Shown here: positions 9,621-16,644 of the stretch, one piece after another
Layout of the letters: every line of letters starts with the position of its first letter
Numbering within the stretch: the first letter of the stretch is position 1
DNA from: Clostridia bacterium
GTDB taxonomy: Bacteria; Bacillota; Clostridia; Oscillospirales; Acutalibacteraceae
Reading direction: 5' to 3'
DNA length: 64,000 nt
NCBI GenBank assembly: GCA_017521125.1
Contig: JAFXDV010000001.1
Location: 62,001-126,000, forward strand
The notes under the pieces: generated by a model
Told to the model about the DNA's origin: nothing
What the model saw: the letters and a program-made list of their open reading frames with translations, nothing else
Databases searched by the model: none
Made by a program: the position numbers and the translations under genes

Positions 9621-10403
9621 ATGGATTTTAAAGATTTTAACAAGATTGTTATCAAGGTTGGCTCATCAACCCTTACATACGATAACGGCAGACCAAATCT
9701 TCGCCGTATTGAACAGTTATGCCGAGTAGTAAGCGACCTTAAAAACAGAGGAACAGACGTTATTCTTGTTTCATCAGGTGCTATTGCTGTTGGTGTTAAT
9801 AGATTAAGACTCCCCGCTCGTCCAAAGGATACCAAGGGTAAACAGGCGGCGGCTGCAGTTGGTCAATGTGACCTTATGAGCATTTATGACAGAAGCTTTG
9901 CGGAGTACGGTTACGTTTCAGCTCAGATTCTTCTCAACCGTGACGTTATCGACCACGAGGACAGAAAGACCAACGTTATAAATACCTTTAACACTCTTTT
10001 GGAATACGGTGCTATTCCTATCGTTAACGAAAACGACTCGGTTTCTGTTGAAGAAATACTTTTTGGTGACAACGACAATCTTTCAGCTATTGTTGCCGCT
10101 TTAGTTGAGGCTCAGGGGCTTATTATCTTAACCGACATTGACGGATACTATGATGACAACCCAAGAGAAAATCCTGACGCAAGACTTATTCACGAAGTTA
10201 CCGAAATTACCGACGAAATGATTGAAAATGCAGGTGGCAACGGCACAAACCGAGGCACAGGCGGTATGAGAACAAAATTAGAGGCGGCAAAATATGCAGC
10301 TGCTCACAACATTCAGACAATCATTATGTCGGGCGATGACCCTAAAAAGATTTTTGACGTTTTTGACGGATACAGTATAGGAACAATTTTTAAAGGAAAA
10401 TAA
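9621..10403 (+). CDS. proB: Glutamate 5-kinase
   Basis: First enzyme of proline synthesis, phosphorylating glutamate to glutamyl 5-phosphate. The amino-acid-kinase fold is shown by KVGSSTLT near the N terminus, SSGAIAVG, IVNENDSV and TDIDGYYDDNP. At 260 residues it consists of the kinase domain only; the C-terminal PUA domain of the 367-residue E. coli enzyme is absent, as in many Clostridia. The ATG is preceded by GAGGTG. It is followed after three bases by proA, so kinase and reductase are made together. Confidence 0.96.
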   Translation: MDFKDFNKIVIKVGSSTLTYDNGRPNLRRIEQLCRVVSDLKNRGTDVILVSSGAIAVGVNRLRLPARPKDTKGKQAAAAVGQCDLMSIYDRSFAEYGYVSAQILLNRDVIDHEDRKTNVINTFNTLLEYGAIPIVNENDSVSVEEILFGDNDNLSAIVAALVEAQGLIILTDIDGYYDDNPRENPDARLIHEVTEITDEMIENAGGNGTNRGTGGMRTKLEAAKYAAAHNIQTIIMSGDDPKKIFDVFDGYSIGTIFKGK

Positions 10404-10406
10404 ATT

Positions 10407-11651
10407 ATGAATTCTTTATTAGATTTAGGCATTAAAGCTAAGGCGGCTTCAAAAGAATTGGGCGCCGCTTCCAAAGATTTAAAAAACAAGGCTTTGGTTT
10501 CTATTGCCGATGCACTAATTTGCAGAAAAAATGAAATAATTGAGGCAAACAGTATTGACTTAGAAAAAGGCAAACAAGCGGGTATGAGCGAGGCTCTAAT
10601 AGATAGACTCTGCCTTGATGAAAAAAGAATACTTGGTATGGCTCAGGGTGTTAAAGACCTTTGCGACCTTGAAGACCCTATTGGCAACGTTTTAGAGGAA
10701 TTTACACGTCCAAACGGAATTAAAATAAAAAAGATCTCTGTCCCAATGGGGGTTATCGGTATTATTTACGAGGCTCGTCCTAACGTAACGAGCGATGCGG
10801 CTGCAATTTCTCTAAAGGCAGGCAGCGCCGTAATTTTAAGGGGAGGCAAGGAAGCCTTTAATTCTAACTTGAAAATTACCGAAATTATGAGAGAGGCTAT
10901 TGCCGAGGTGGGACTAAATAGTGATTGCATTCAACTTGTCTCAGACACCTCAAGGCAGTCTTCCATTGACCTTATGACACTTAAAGGCTACGTTGACCTT
11001 TTAATACCAAGAGGAAGCGCAGGTCTTATTAAAGCGGCGGTTGAAAACTCTACCGTTCCTATAATTGAGACCGGAACCGGCAACTGTCACGCATTTGTTG
11101 ACAGTAGTGCCGATATTGCTATGGCGGCAGATATTGTTTTCAACGGCAAGGTTCAACGCCCGTCGGTTTGTAATGCTTTAGAAAGCCTTCTTGTGTGTGA
11201 GGATATTGCAGATACTGCTCTACCTGTTATTTGTGACAGATTAAAAGAGGCAAATGTAGAGATAAGAGGTTGCGAAAAAACCTGTGAGATTCTGAACTAC
11301 GCTATTCCTGCTTGTGAAGAGGACTTTGCTACCGAATTTTTAGGATATATAATTTCGGTAAAGGTTGTCAAAGATATAAATGAGGCTTTGGCTCATATTG
11401 ATAAATATTCTACCCATCACAGCGAATGTATCATAACAAAATCTGAGGAAAATGCAGAGTTGTTCCTAAAAAGCGTTGATTCTGCGGCGGTTTACGTTAA
11501 TGCTTCAACACGTTTTACCGATGGCGGAGAATTCGGCTTTGGTGCAGAAATCGGCATTTCTACCCAAAAACTACACGCAAGAGGTCCTATGGGACTTAAA
11601 GAGCTTACCTCTTACAAATATATTACCTATGGCAACGGACAAATCAGATAA
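10407..11651 (+). CDS. proA: Gamma-glutamyl phosphate reductase
   Basis: A 414-residue member of the aldehyde dehydrogenase superfamily that reduces glutamyl 5-phosphate to glutamate semialdehyde with NADPH, the second step of proline synthesis. Family motifs are clear: GVIGIIYEARPNVTSDAA, LKAGSAVILRGGKEA, PIIETGTGNCHAFVD, the Cys-containing QRPSVCNALE, and FTDGGEFGFGAEIGISTQKL near the end. It sits three bases after proB; asnB follows after 12 bases. ProC, needed to finish proline, is not in the window. Confidence 0.97.
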   Translation: MNSLLDLGIKAKAASKELGAASKDLKNKALVSIADALICRKNEIIEANSIDLEKGKQAGMSEALIDRLCLDEKRILGMAQGVKDLCDLEDPIGNVLEEFTRPNGIKIKKISVPMGVIGIIYEARPNVTSDAAAISLKAGSAVILRGGKEAFNSNLKITEIMREAIAEVGLNSDCIQLVSDTSRQSSIDLMTLKGYVDLLIPRGSAGLIKAAVENSTVPIIETGTGNCHAFVDSSADIAMAADIVFNGKVQRPSVCNALESLLVCEDIADTALPVICDRLKEANVEIRGCEKTCEILNYAIPACEEDFATEFLGYIISVKVVKDINEALAHIDKYSTHHSECIITKSEENAELFLKSVDSAAVYVNASTRFTDGGEFGFGAEIGISTQKLHARGPMGLKELTSYKYITYGNGQIR

Positions 11652-11663
11652 AGGAGTTTAAAT

Positions 11664-13490
11664 ATGTGCGGATTTGTAGGCTTTACAAATAGAATCAAGG
11701 ATGACGGCACCGTACTTGAGGGTATGATGAACAAAATCATACATAGAGGGCCGGATTCGAGCGGTCAGTTTGTGAGTGACCAGGTTAATTTAGGCTTTAG
11801 GCGACTAAGCATTATTGACCTTGCCGACGGCGACCAACCTATGTATAACGAGGATGGCTCCTTAGTTTTGGTATTTAACGGAGAAATCTACAACTTCTTA
11901 GACTTAAGAGAAGAGCTTGTTGAAAAAGGTCACACCTTTAAAACCAGAAGTGACAGTGAAACCTTGCTCCACGGTTTTGAGGAGTGGGGAACCTCTTTGG
12001 TTGAAAGGCTTCGTGGAATGTATGCTTTTGTTATTTTTAATAAAAATGACAATTCCCTTTTTGGTGCGAGAGATATTTTTGGAATTAAGCCTTTTTACTA
12101 TGCAAATATGAACGGCTCCTTTATGTTTGGTTCTGAAATTAAGTCTTTCCTTGTTCATCCCGACTTTAAAAAGGAGTTAAACGAAGAGGTTTTAGCCCAT
12201 TATCTTTCTTTCCAATATTCTCCAACTGAGGAAACTTTCTTTAAAGACGTATTTAAACTTCCTCCTGCTCATTACTTTACTTATAAAGATGGTAAAATGG
12301 AAAAGGTCAGATATTTCAGACCTGAATTTAAAGCAGAACAAGGCGTTTTAGATTACTATGCAGATCTTGTTGATAAAACACTCAGAGAGTCTGTAAAGGC
12401 TCACAAAATTGCCGACGTTGAGGTTGGCTCATTCCTTTCAAGCGGAATTGACTCAAGCTATATTGCCGAGGCGGCAAACGTTGACAAAACCTTTACTGTT
12501 GGCTTTGTCAGTGAAAATGATAGATATAATGAAATACATTTTGCAAAAGAATTTGCAAAAACTATTGGGGTAGAGAATATTGCTAAGGAGATTTCTCCTG
12601 AGGAATATTGGTCTAATTTTCCAAAAATTCAGTATCAGATGGACGAGCCTCTTGCAGACCCTGCGGCTATTGCTCTTTATTTCGTTTCAAACCTTGCTTC
12701 GCAGTATGTTAAGGTTGTAATGTCAGGCGAGGGCGCAGATGAGCTTTTTGGCGGATATAGAATTTATCAGGAGCCGATTACTCTTACTGCTTACGATAAA
12801 ATTCCTTTCTTTATTAGAAGAATTTTATCAAAAATTGCAGAGTTCTTACCTAAAAAACACGGTATTAACTATATTATAAGAAGAGGAAAAACCATTGAGG
12901 AAAGATTTATCGGAAACGCATACATCTTTACCGAAAAGGAAAGAAAGGCTCTTTTAAAGGTTGGCAAAAATGCACCTGCTCCTAAGATATTATGTGCAAA
13001 ATTTTACGATGAAGTAAAAGATTACGACACCATTACCAAGATGCAATACTTGGATATTAATATGTGGCTTATGGGCGACATTCTTCTTAAAGCCGACAAG
13101 ACAAGTATGGCAAACTCACTTGAGCTTCGTGTTCCTTTCCTTGACAAAAAGGTTTTAGAACTCGCCGTGAAAATACCTACCGACTGCAGAGTTAACACTA
13201 AAACTACCAAACTCGCACTTAGAAAGGCAGCAGAAAAAACCCTACCAAAGAGAACTGCAGAAAAGGACAAGCTCGGTTTCCCCGTTCCTATTCGTGTATG
13301 GCTCAAGGAAGATGGATATTATAATGTAGTAAAAGAGGCCTTTTTAAGCGAAACTGCAGAAAAATATTTTGACACTTCTGCTCTTGTTTCTCTTCTTGAC
13401 CGCCATAAAAATGGTATTGAAGATGTTAGCCGCAAAATCTGGACTGTCTATACCTTCCTTGTTTGGCATAAAGAGTATTTTGAAAATTAA
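11664..13490 (+). CDS. asnB: Asparagine synthase (glutamine-hydrolysing)
   Basis: A 608-residue class B enzyme that transfers glutamine amide nitrogen to aspartate with ATP. The glutaminase domain begins MCGFVGF, so Cys2 is the nucleophile after Met removal, and IIHRGPDSSGQF and ARDIFGIKPFYY follow. The synthetase domain has the pyrophosphate-binding SSGIDSSYIAEA and the GEGADELFGGY loop. AAGGAG lies before the ATG. It is the last gene of the proB-proA-asnB unit and ends in a long terminator hairpin. Grouping proline and asparagine synthesis suggests amino-acid-level control, but no riboswitch is visible at the promoter. Confidence 0.96.
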   Translation: MCGFVGFTNRIKDDGTVLEGMMNKIIHRGPDSSGQFVSDQVNLGFRRLSIIDLADGDQPMYNEDGSLVLVFNGEIYNFLDLREELVEKGHTFKTRSDSETLLHGFEEWGTSLVERLRGMYAFVIFNKNDNSLFGARDIFGIKPFYYANMNGSFMFGSEIKSFLVHPDFKKELNEEVLAHYLSFQYSPTEETFFKDVFKLPPAHYFTYKDGKMEKVRYFRPEFKAEQGVLDYYADLVDKTLRESVKAHKIADVEVGSFLSSGIDSSYIAEAANVDKTFTVGFVSENDRYNEIHFAKEFAKTIGVENIAKEISPEEYWSNFPKIQYQMDEPLADPAAIALYFVSNLASQYVKVVMSGEGADELFGGYRIYQEPITLTAYDKIPFFIRRILSKIAEFLPKKHGINYIIRRGKTIEERFIGNAYIFTEKERKALLKVGKNAPAPKILCAKFYDEVKDYDTITKMQYLDINMWLMGDILLKADKTSMANSLELRVPFLDKKVLELAVKIPTDCRVNTKTTKLALRKAAEKTLPKRTAEKDKLGFPVPIRVWLKEDGYYNVVKEAFLSETAEKYFDTSALVSLLDRHKNGIEDVSRKIWTVYTFLVWHKEYFEN

Positions 13491-13501
13491 AAATTCAATG
13501 C

Positions 13502-13552
13502 AAATCTCTCTCACTTTAGGTAATAATACTACTGAAAGTGAGGGAGATTTTT
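13502..13552 (+). terminator. asnB terminator that also sequesters the next gene's ribosome-binding site
   Basis: AAATCTCTCTCACTTT (13502-13517) pairs with AAAGTGAGGGAGATTT (13535-13550) over 16 bp (one G-U), then TTTT. The right arm contains AGGGAG, the Shine-Dalgarno of the small protein starting at 13553. Confidence 0.85.
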
Positions 13553-13735
13553 ATGATGAAGAACGCAAAAGGTTTTGCGAAGGGTGCCATAACAGGACTT
13601 GCCGCAGGCGCAGCCTTAATGACGGTCGGCAAAATGGTGATGAAGGCTAACAGCCATCATGTACAAAAGGGGTCGTCCAAGGCAGTCAAGGCGGTTGGCG
13701 ATTTCGTATCAGGCATCCAAACTATGATGAGATAA
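13553..13735 (+). CDS. Small glycine/alanine-rich protein of unknown function
   Basis: A 60-residue basic protein starting MMKNAKGFAKGAITGLAAG, with one glycine/alanine-rich hydrophobic stretch (about residues 9-25) that could be a membrane helix, then a Lys/His/Ser-rich tail ending SGIQTMMR. I do not recognise a named family; similar small helical proteins are common in Clostridia. A GTG frame opens at 13538, but the double ATG at 13553/13556 with GAGGGAG five bases upstream is the likely start. Its Shine-Dalgarno is inside the asnB terminator and its own terminator follows, so it may be made from terminator read-through or after processing. Confidence 0.65.
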   Translation: MMKNAKGFAKGAITGLAAGAALMTVGKMVMKANSHHVQKGSSKAVKAVGDFVSGIQTMMR

Positions 13736-13747
13736 TGTGATTCGCAC

Positions 13748-13786
13748 AAAAAAGACTGTATCTCTTTTGAGATACAGTCTTTTATT
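13748..13786 (+). terminator. Terminator after the 60-residue protein
   Basis: AAAAGACTGTATCTC, loop TTTT, GAGATACAGTCTTTT: a 15-bp stem with a T-rich 3' side. Confidence 0.85.
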
Positions 13787-13813
13787 GTAAATATTTAAAT
13801 TTTGTGTTACAAT
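13785..13813 (+). promoter_or_regulatory. Promoter of the RluA-type gene
   Basis: TTGTAA (13785-13790), 17-base spacer, TACAAT (13808-13813), ending 17 bases before the start codon. Confidence 0.6.
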
Positions 13814-13830
13814 ACCTTAGAGGTGAAAAG

Positions 13831-14793
13831 ATGAAAAGCTTTACTATCGGCAAAAATGATGCGGGAAAAAGACTTGATAAGTTTATCAGTCAGGCTCTCC
13901 CCTTACTTCCCACGTCTCTTATGTATAAGTACATAAGAACCAAGGACATAAAGGTTAATCGAAAAAGATGCCAGATTTCCACAAGGCTCTGTGAGGGAGA
14001 TATTGTTGAGGCATACATAAAGGATGAGTTTACCGGTAGCAAAGAGCCGACCTATGACTTTTTATCTGCACCAAACAAAATTGACGTTGTTTACGAGGAT
14101 GAAAATATAATTCTTGTGGATAAAAAGCAAGGAGTTCTCGTTCACCCTGATAATAATGAATATAGGGATACTTTAATTGCTCGAATTCAACATTATTTAT
14201 ATGATAAAGGAGAATATAAACCTGAGGAGGAAAACAGTTTCCGCCCTGCCCTTGCCAACCGCATTGACAGAGGTACAGGCGGCATTGTTATTGCGGCAAA
14301 AAACGCCGAGGCTCTAAGAATTCTTTGTGACAAAATAAAAAGCCGAGAGCTTGACAAGAAATATCTTGCAGTTGTTCACGGTACACCAAAAGAAAAAGAG
14401 GCAACCCTTAAGGGTTACCTCCAAAAAAATAGCGAAAAGAATAAGGTTTATCTGAAATCAAGTCGCACCGAGGGTGCTTTAACCATAAGAACACATTACA
14501 GAGTTTTAAAGACCAAAAACAATTTATCTTTAGTTGAGGTTGACCTGCTGACAGGTCGAACCCATCAAATTAGAGCCCACATGGCATCCATCGGTCACCC
14601 TCTTCTTGGAGACGGTAAATACGGCAAATTAGAGCAGGACAAAAAGATGGGCTTTACAAGACAGGCTCTTTATTCCTACCGCCTCTCCTTTTCCTTTGAC
14701 ACCGATGCGGGAATTTTAAATTATTTAAACGGCAAAACCTTTACTGTAAAAGACGTATGGTTTGCAAGGGAATTATTTGGATTTAGCTTATAA
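13831..14793 (+). CDS. RluA-family 23S rRNA pseudouridine synthase (RluC/RluD-like)
   Basis: A 320-residue protein with an N-terminal S4 RNA-binding domain (about residues 10-80: GKRLDKFISQAL, IRTKDIKVNRKRCQ) and the RluA catalytic domain. The catalytic aspartate is in NRIDRGTGGIVIAAKN, and the fold ends with LLTGRTHQIRAHMASIGHPL and GDGKYG. It isomerises uridine to pseudouridine, most likely in 23S rRNA; the target position cannot be assigned. The ATG at 13831 with AGAGGTG is chosen over an upstream GTG. Its last codons overlap the convergent dCMP deaminase gene by six bases in a perfect palindrome. Confidence 0.92.
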   Translation: MKSFTIGKNDAGKRLDKFISQALPLLPTSLMYKYIRTKDIKVNRKRCQISTRLCEGDIVEAYIKDEFTGSKEPTYDFLSAPNKIDVVYEDENIILVDKKQGVLVHPDNNEYRDTLIARIQHYLYDKGEYKPEEENSFRPALANRIDRGTGGIVIAAKNAEALRILCDKIKSRELDKKYLAVVHGTPKEKEATLKGYLQKNSEKNKVYLKSSRTEGALTIRTHYRVLKTKNNLSLVEVDLLTGRTHQIRAHMASIGHPLLGDGKYGKLEQDKKMGFTRQALYSYRLSFSFDTDAGILNYLNGKTFTVKDVWFARELFGFSL

Positions 14794-14804
14794 GCTAAAT
14801 CCAA
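14777..14804. terminator. 28-bp perfect palindrome at a convergent gene overlap
   Basis: The 14-base half TTGGATTTAGCTTA is followed by its exact reverse complement, centred at 14790/14791. It holds both stop codons and the last codons of both convergent genes, so both proteins end in GFSL. It may serve as a bidirectional terminator or arrest site, but a T-tract is lacking. Confidence 0.6.
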
Positions 14805-15267
14805 TTTCTTTATTACCCATTTTATATTCGGTCATTTTGATTCCTGCGGTTTTAAACATAAGGGTTGAGGCAACAACCGAGTCGGAATCAGCATACTTAT
14901 TAGATTTATAGATAATCTCAGAAACGCCTGACTGAATAATAGCCTTGGCACACTCGTTGCAAGGGAAAAGGGTTGTGTAAATTTTGCTTCCCTCTAAAGA
15001 GCCACCACGGAAATTTAAAATAGCATTAAGCTCGGCGTGGCATACAAAGAAGTATTTGGTATCTAAGTTTCCGCCCTGTCTTTCCCAAGGAAATTCATCA
15101 TCAGAGCAGGACTTTGGCATACCATTATAGCCTACTGAGAGAATTTTGTTATCCTGACTTACAATACAAGCACCCACCTGTGTTGAGGGGTCCTTGCTTC
15201 GCTGAGCCGAAAGCTCGGCAATTCCCATAAAATATTCATCCCAAGAAAGATAGTCTGTTCTTTTCAT
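14788..15267 (-). CDS. comEB: Deoxycytidylate (dCMP) deaminase, ComEB-type
   Basis: A 159-residue zinc-dependent deaminase that converts dCMP to dUMP, feeding dTMP synthesis. The zinc/catalytic motif is CHAELNAI (His ligand, catalytic Glu) with PCNECAK supplying the two Cys ligands. The N-terminal WDEYFMGIAELSAQRSKDPS and CSDDEFPWERQG are typical of the dCMP deaminase group. The name ComEB comes from the competence operon of Bacillus; no competence genes are nearby. It is followed upstream on the same strand by the Gph-like phosphatase with a 15-base gap, so the two are probably one transcript. Confidence 0.93.
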   Translation of the reverse strand: MKRTDYLSWDEYFMGIAELSAQRSKDPSTQVGACIVSQDNKILSVGYNGMPKSCSDDEFPWERQGGNLDTKYFFVCHAELNAILNFRGGSLEGSKIYTTLFPCNECAKAIIQSGVSEIIYKSNKYADSDSVVASTLMFKTAGIKMTEYKMGNKEIGFSL

Positions 15268-15282
15268 AATATCACCTGCATT

Positions 15283-15942
15283 TTAAGAATTTAGTGCATC
15301 TATGAGATTTAAAAGCTCCAATGGCTTTTCGATAATAAATTCTGCGCCGTTTTCGTTTAATTCCTCAATTTCTCTGTATCCCCAGAGTTCTCCAACGGCT
15401 ACGGCTCCGCTGTTTACCGCAGTTTTTACATCCACGCCTGAGTCCCCAAGGAAAACACACTCCTCAGGCTTAACACCAAGCTCTTTCATTAAGAGTTTGG
15501 CAAGTGTTGGGTCAGGTTTTGTGGGTATTCCCTCTCTTTGTCCGAAGATTTCATCAAAGACATCTCCGTAAAGGGACTCTACAACAATTTTTGCCATAGG
15601 CTCCGCCTTATTTGTACAAACGGCAATTTTAAAGCCTCGTTTTTTAAGCTCTTCTAAAAGCTCGCTTACTCCTTCATACTTAACTGTAAGGTCGGAGGAA
15701 TGTTCTTTATAGAAGGGAGCAAAAAGTTCGTTTGTCTTTTTTACATCCTCGGGAGATTTATGTCCTTCGGGCAATGCACGTTCTAACATCTTAGGAATTC
15801 CGTCTCCCACAAAATATTTGAATGCATCGGTCTCGTGGGTGGCATAGCCTTGCTTTGTTAGTGCATAGTTGGTAGCGGCGGCAATGTCTCCAAGAGAGTT
15901 GCAAAGAGTTCCATCAAGGTCAAAAAGTACTGCTTTTATCAT
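15283..15942 (-). CDS. gph: HAD-superfamily hydrolase, phosphoglycolate phosphatase-like
   Basis: A 219-residue haloacid-dehalogenase phosphatase. Motif I is FDLDGTLCNS with the nucleophile Asp, motif II is AVCTNK, the Lys of motif III lies in PTKPDPTL, and motif IV is FLGDSGVDVKTA. The helical cap of about 70 residues after motif I is the C1 type found in phosphoglycolate phosphatase and pyrophosphatase PpaX. Substrate remains uncertain. It is upstream of the dCMP deaminase gene on the same transcript. Confidence 0.85.
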   Translation of the reverse strand: MIKAVLFDLDGTLCNSLGDIAAATNYALTKQGYATHETDAFKYFVGDGIPKMLERALPEGHKSPEDVKKTNELFAPFYKEHSSDLTVKYEGVSELLEELKKRGFKIAVCTNKAEPMAKIVVESLYGDVFDEIFGQREGIPTKPDPTLAKLLMKELGVKPEECVFLGDSGVDVKTAVNSGAVAVGELWGYREIEELNENGAEFIIEKPLELLNLIDALNS

Positions 15943-15963
15943 ATATTAGTGTCAACTCCTATT

Positions 15964-16238
15964 GAAGCAAATACGAATAAACCAAACCTGATTTTAAAGG
16001 GTAGTTTTCCGCCTTTGCTTTGTTAAAATACTCGTTAATCCACAAAGGATTAACTGCGTTTTATGTCTCGCACAGACAAAAAGCTACACCTTTAAAATTC
16101 TACGACCTAAAATTAACAGAATTTTGTGTGATTTTTGGTGCGAAGGAGTCAGTAAGGCTAATGCCTACTAACGACGACAAACCGAAAAGCGCCAAAATTA
16201 TGCCATTTTAGGCAGGTTCGGTTTATCCGTATTGGCTT
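15964..16238. repeat. Non-coding element with imperfect terminal inverted repeats (TIR element A)
   Basis: Most of the 423-base gap between the phosphatase gene and rpmB is a 275-base unit bounded by 27-base imperfect inverted repeats, 15964-15990 and 16212-16238 (about five mismatches). Further pairing is nested inside: 15990-16004 with 16084-16100, and hairpins at 16037-16055 (TTAATCC loop GGATTAA), 16111-16124 and 16150-16169. There is no convincing reading frame. It looks like a miniature inverted-repeat element or a structured RNA; copies elsewhere cannot be checked from this window. Confidence 0.6.
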
Positions 16239-16298
16239 AAATATTGTATCATAATATTGGGTATTTTTCAATAAATATAAATTTTTTTTAAAAAAGTC

Positions 16299-16327
16299 TT
16301 GCATTATTTTAGGTTTTGTGTTATCAT
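16299..16327 (+). promoter_or_regulatory. Promoter of rpmB
   Basis: TTGCAT (16299-16304), 17-base spacer, TATCAT (16322-16327), 40 bases before rpmB. Confidence 0.7.
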
Positions 16328-16366
16328 AACGTTTGCGATTGACTATTACAAAGGAGGTGCAGTGTC

Positions 16367-16555
16367 ATGGCAAAATGTGATATCTGCGATAAAGAAATTG
16401 CTTTTGGCATTAAGGTTTCTCACTCACACAGACGTTCAAACAGAACTTGGAAACCAAATGTTGTAAAGGTTAAAGCCATCGTTAACGGCTCACCTCGTCG
16501 TATCAATGTCTGCACCCGTTGCCTTCGTTCAGGCAAGGTTACCAGAGCAGTCTAA
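16367..16555 (+). CDS. rpmB: 50S ribosomal protein L28
   Basis: A 62-residue ribosomal protein with the L28 signature SHSHRRSNRTWKPNVVKVK. Two Cys pairs (CDIC near the N terminus, CTRC near residue 51) make it the zinc-ribbon form. AAAGGAGGTG stands nine bases before the ATG. It is monocistronic, between its own promoter and a terminator. Confidence 0.97.
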   Translation: MAKCDICDKEIAFGIKVSHSHRRSNRTWKPNVVKVKAIVNGSPRRINVCTRCLRSGKVTRAV

Positions 16556-16568
16556 TATTTACGATATT

Positions 16569-16610
16569 AAAGCAAACAAAACCGTAGGTATATCCTGCGG
16601 TTTTTGCTTT
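16569..16610 (+). terminator. Terminator after rpmB
   Basis: AAACCGTAGG, short loop, TCCTGCGGTTTTT, with outer AAAGCA/TGCTTT pairing. Confidence 0.85.
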
Positions 16611-16644
16611 ATAATGGTAATAATGATGATTTTGAGGTGAAAAA

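Noticed and set aside
16020-16211. 63-codon plus-strand reading frame inside TIR element A
   Set aside because: It has no ribosome-binding site, crosses several internal hairpins and shows no protein family features.
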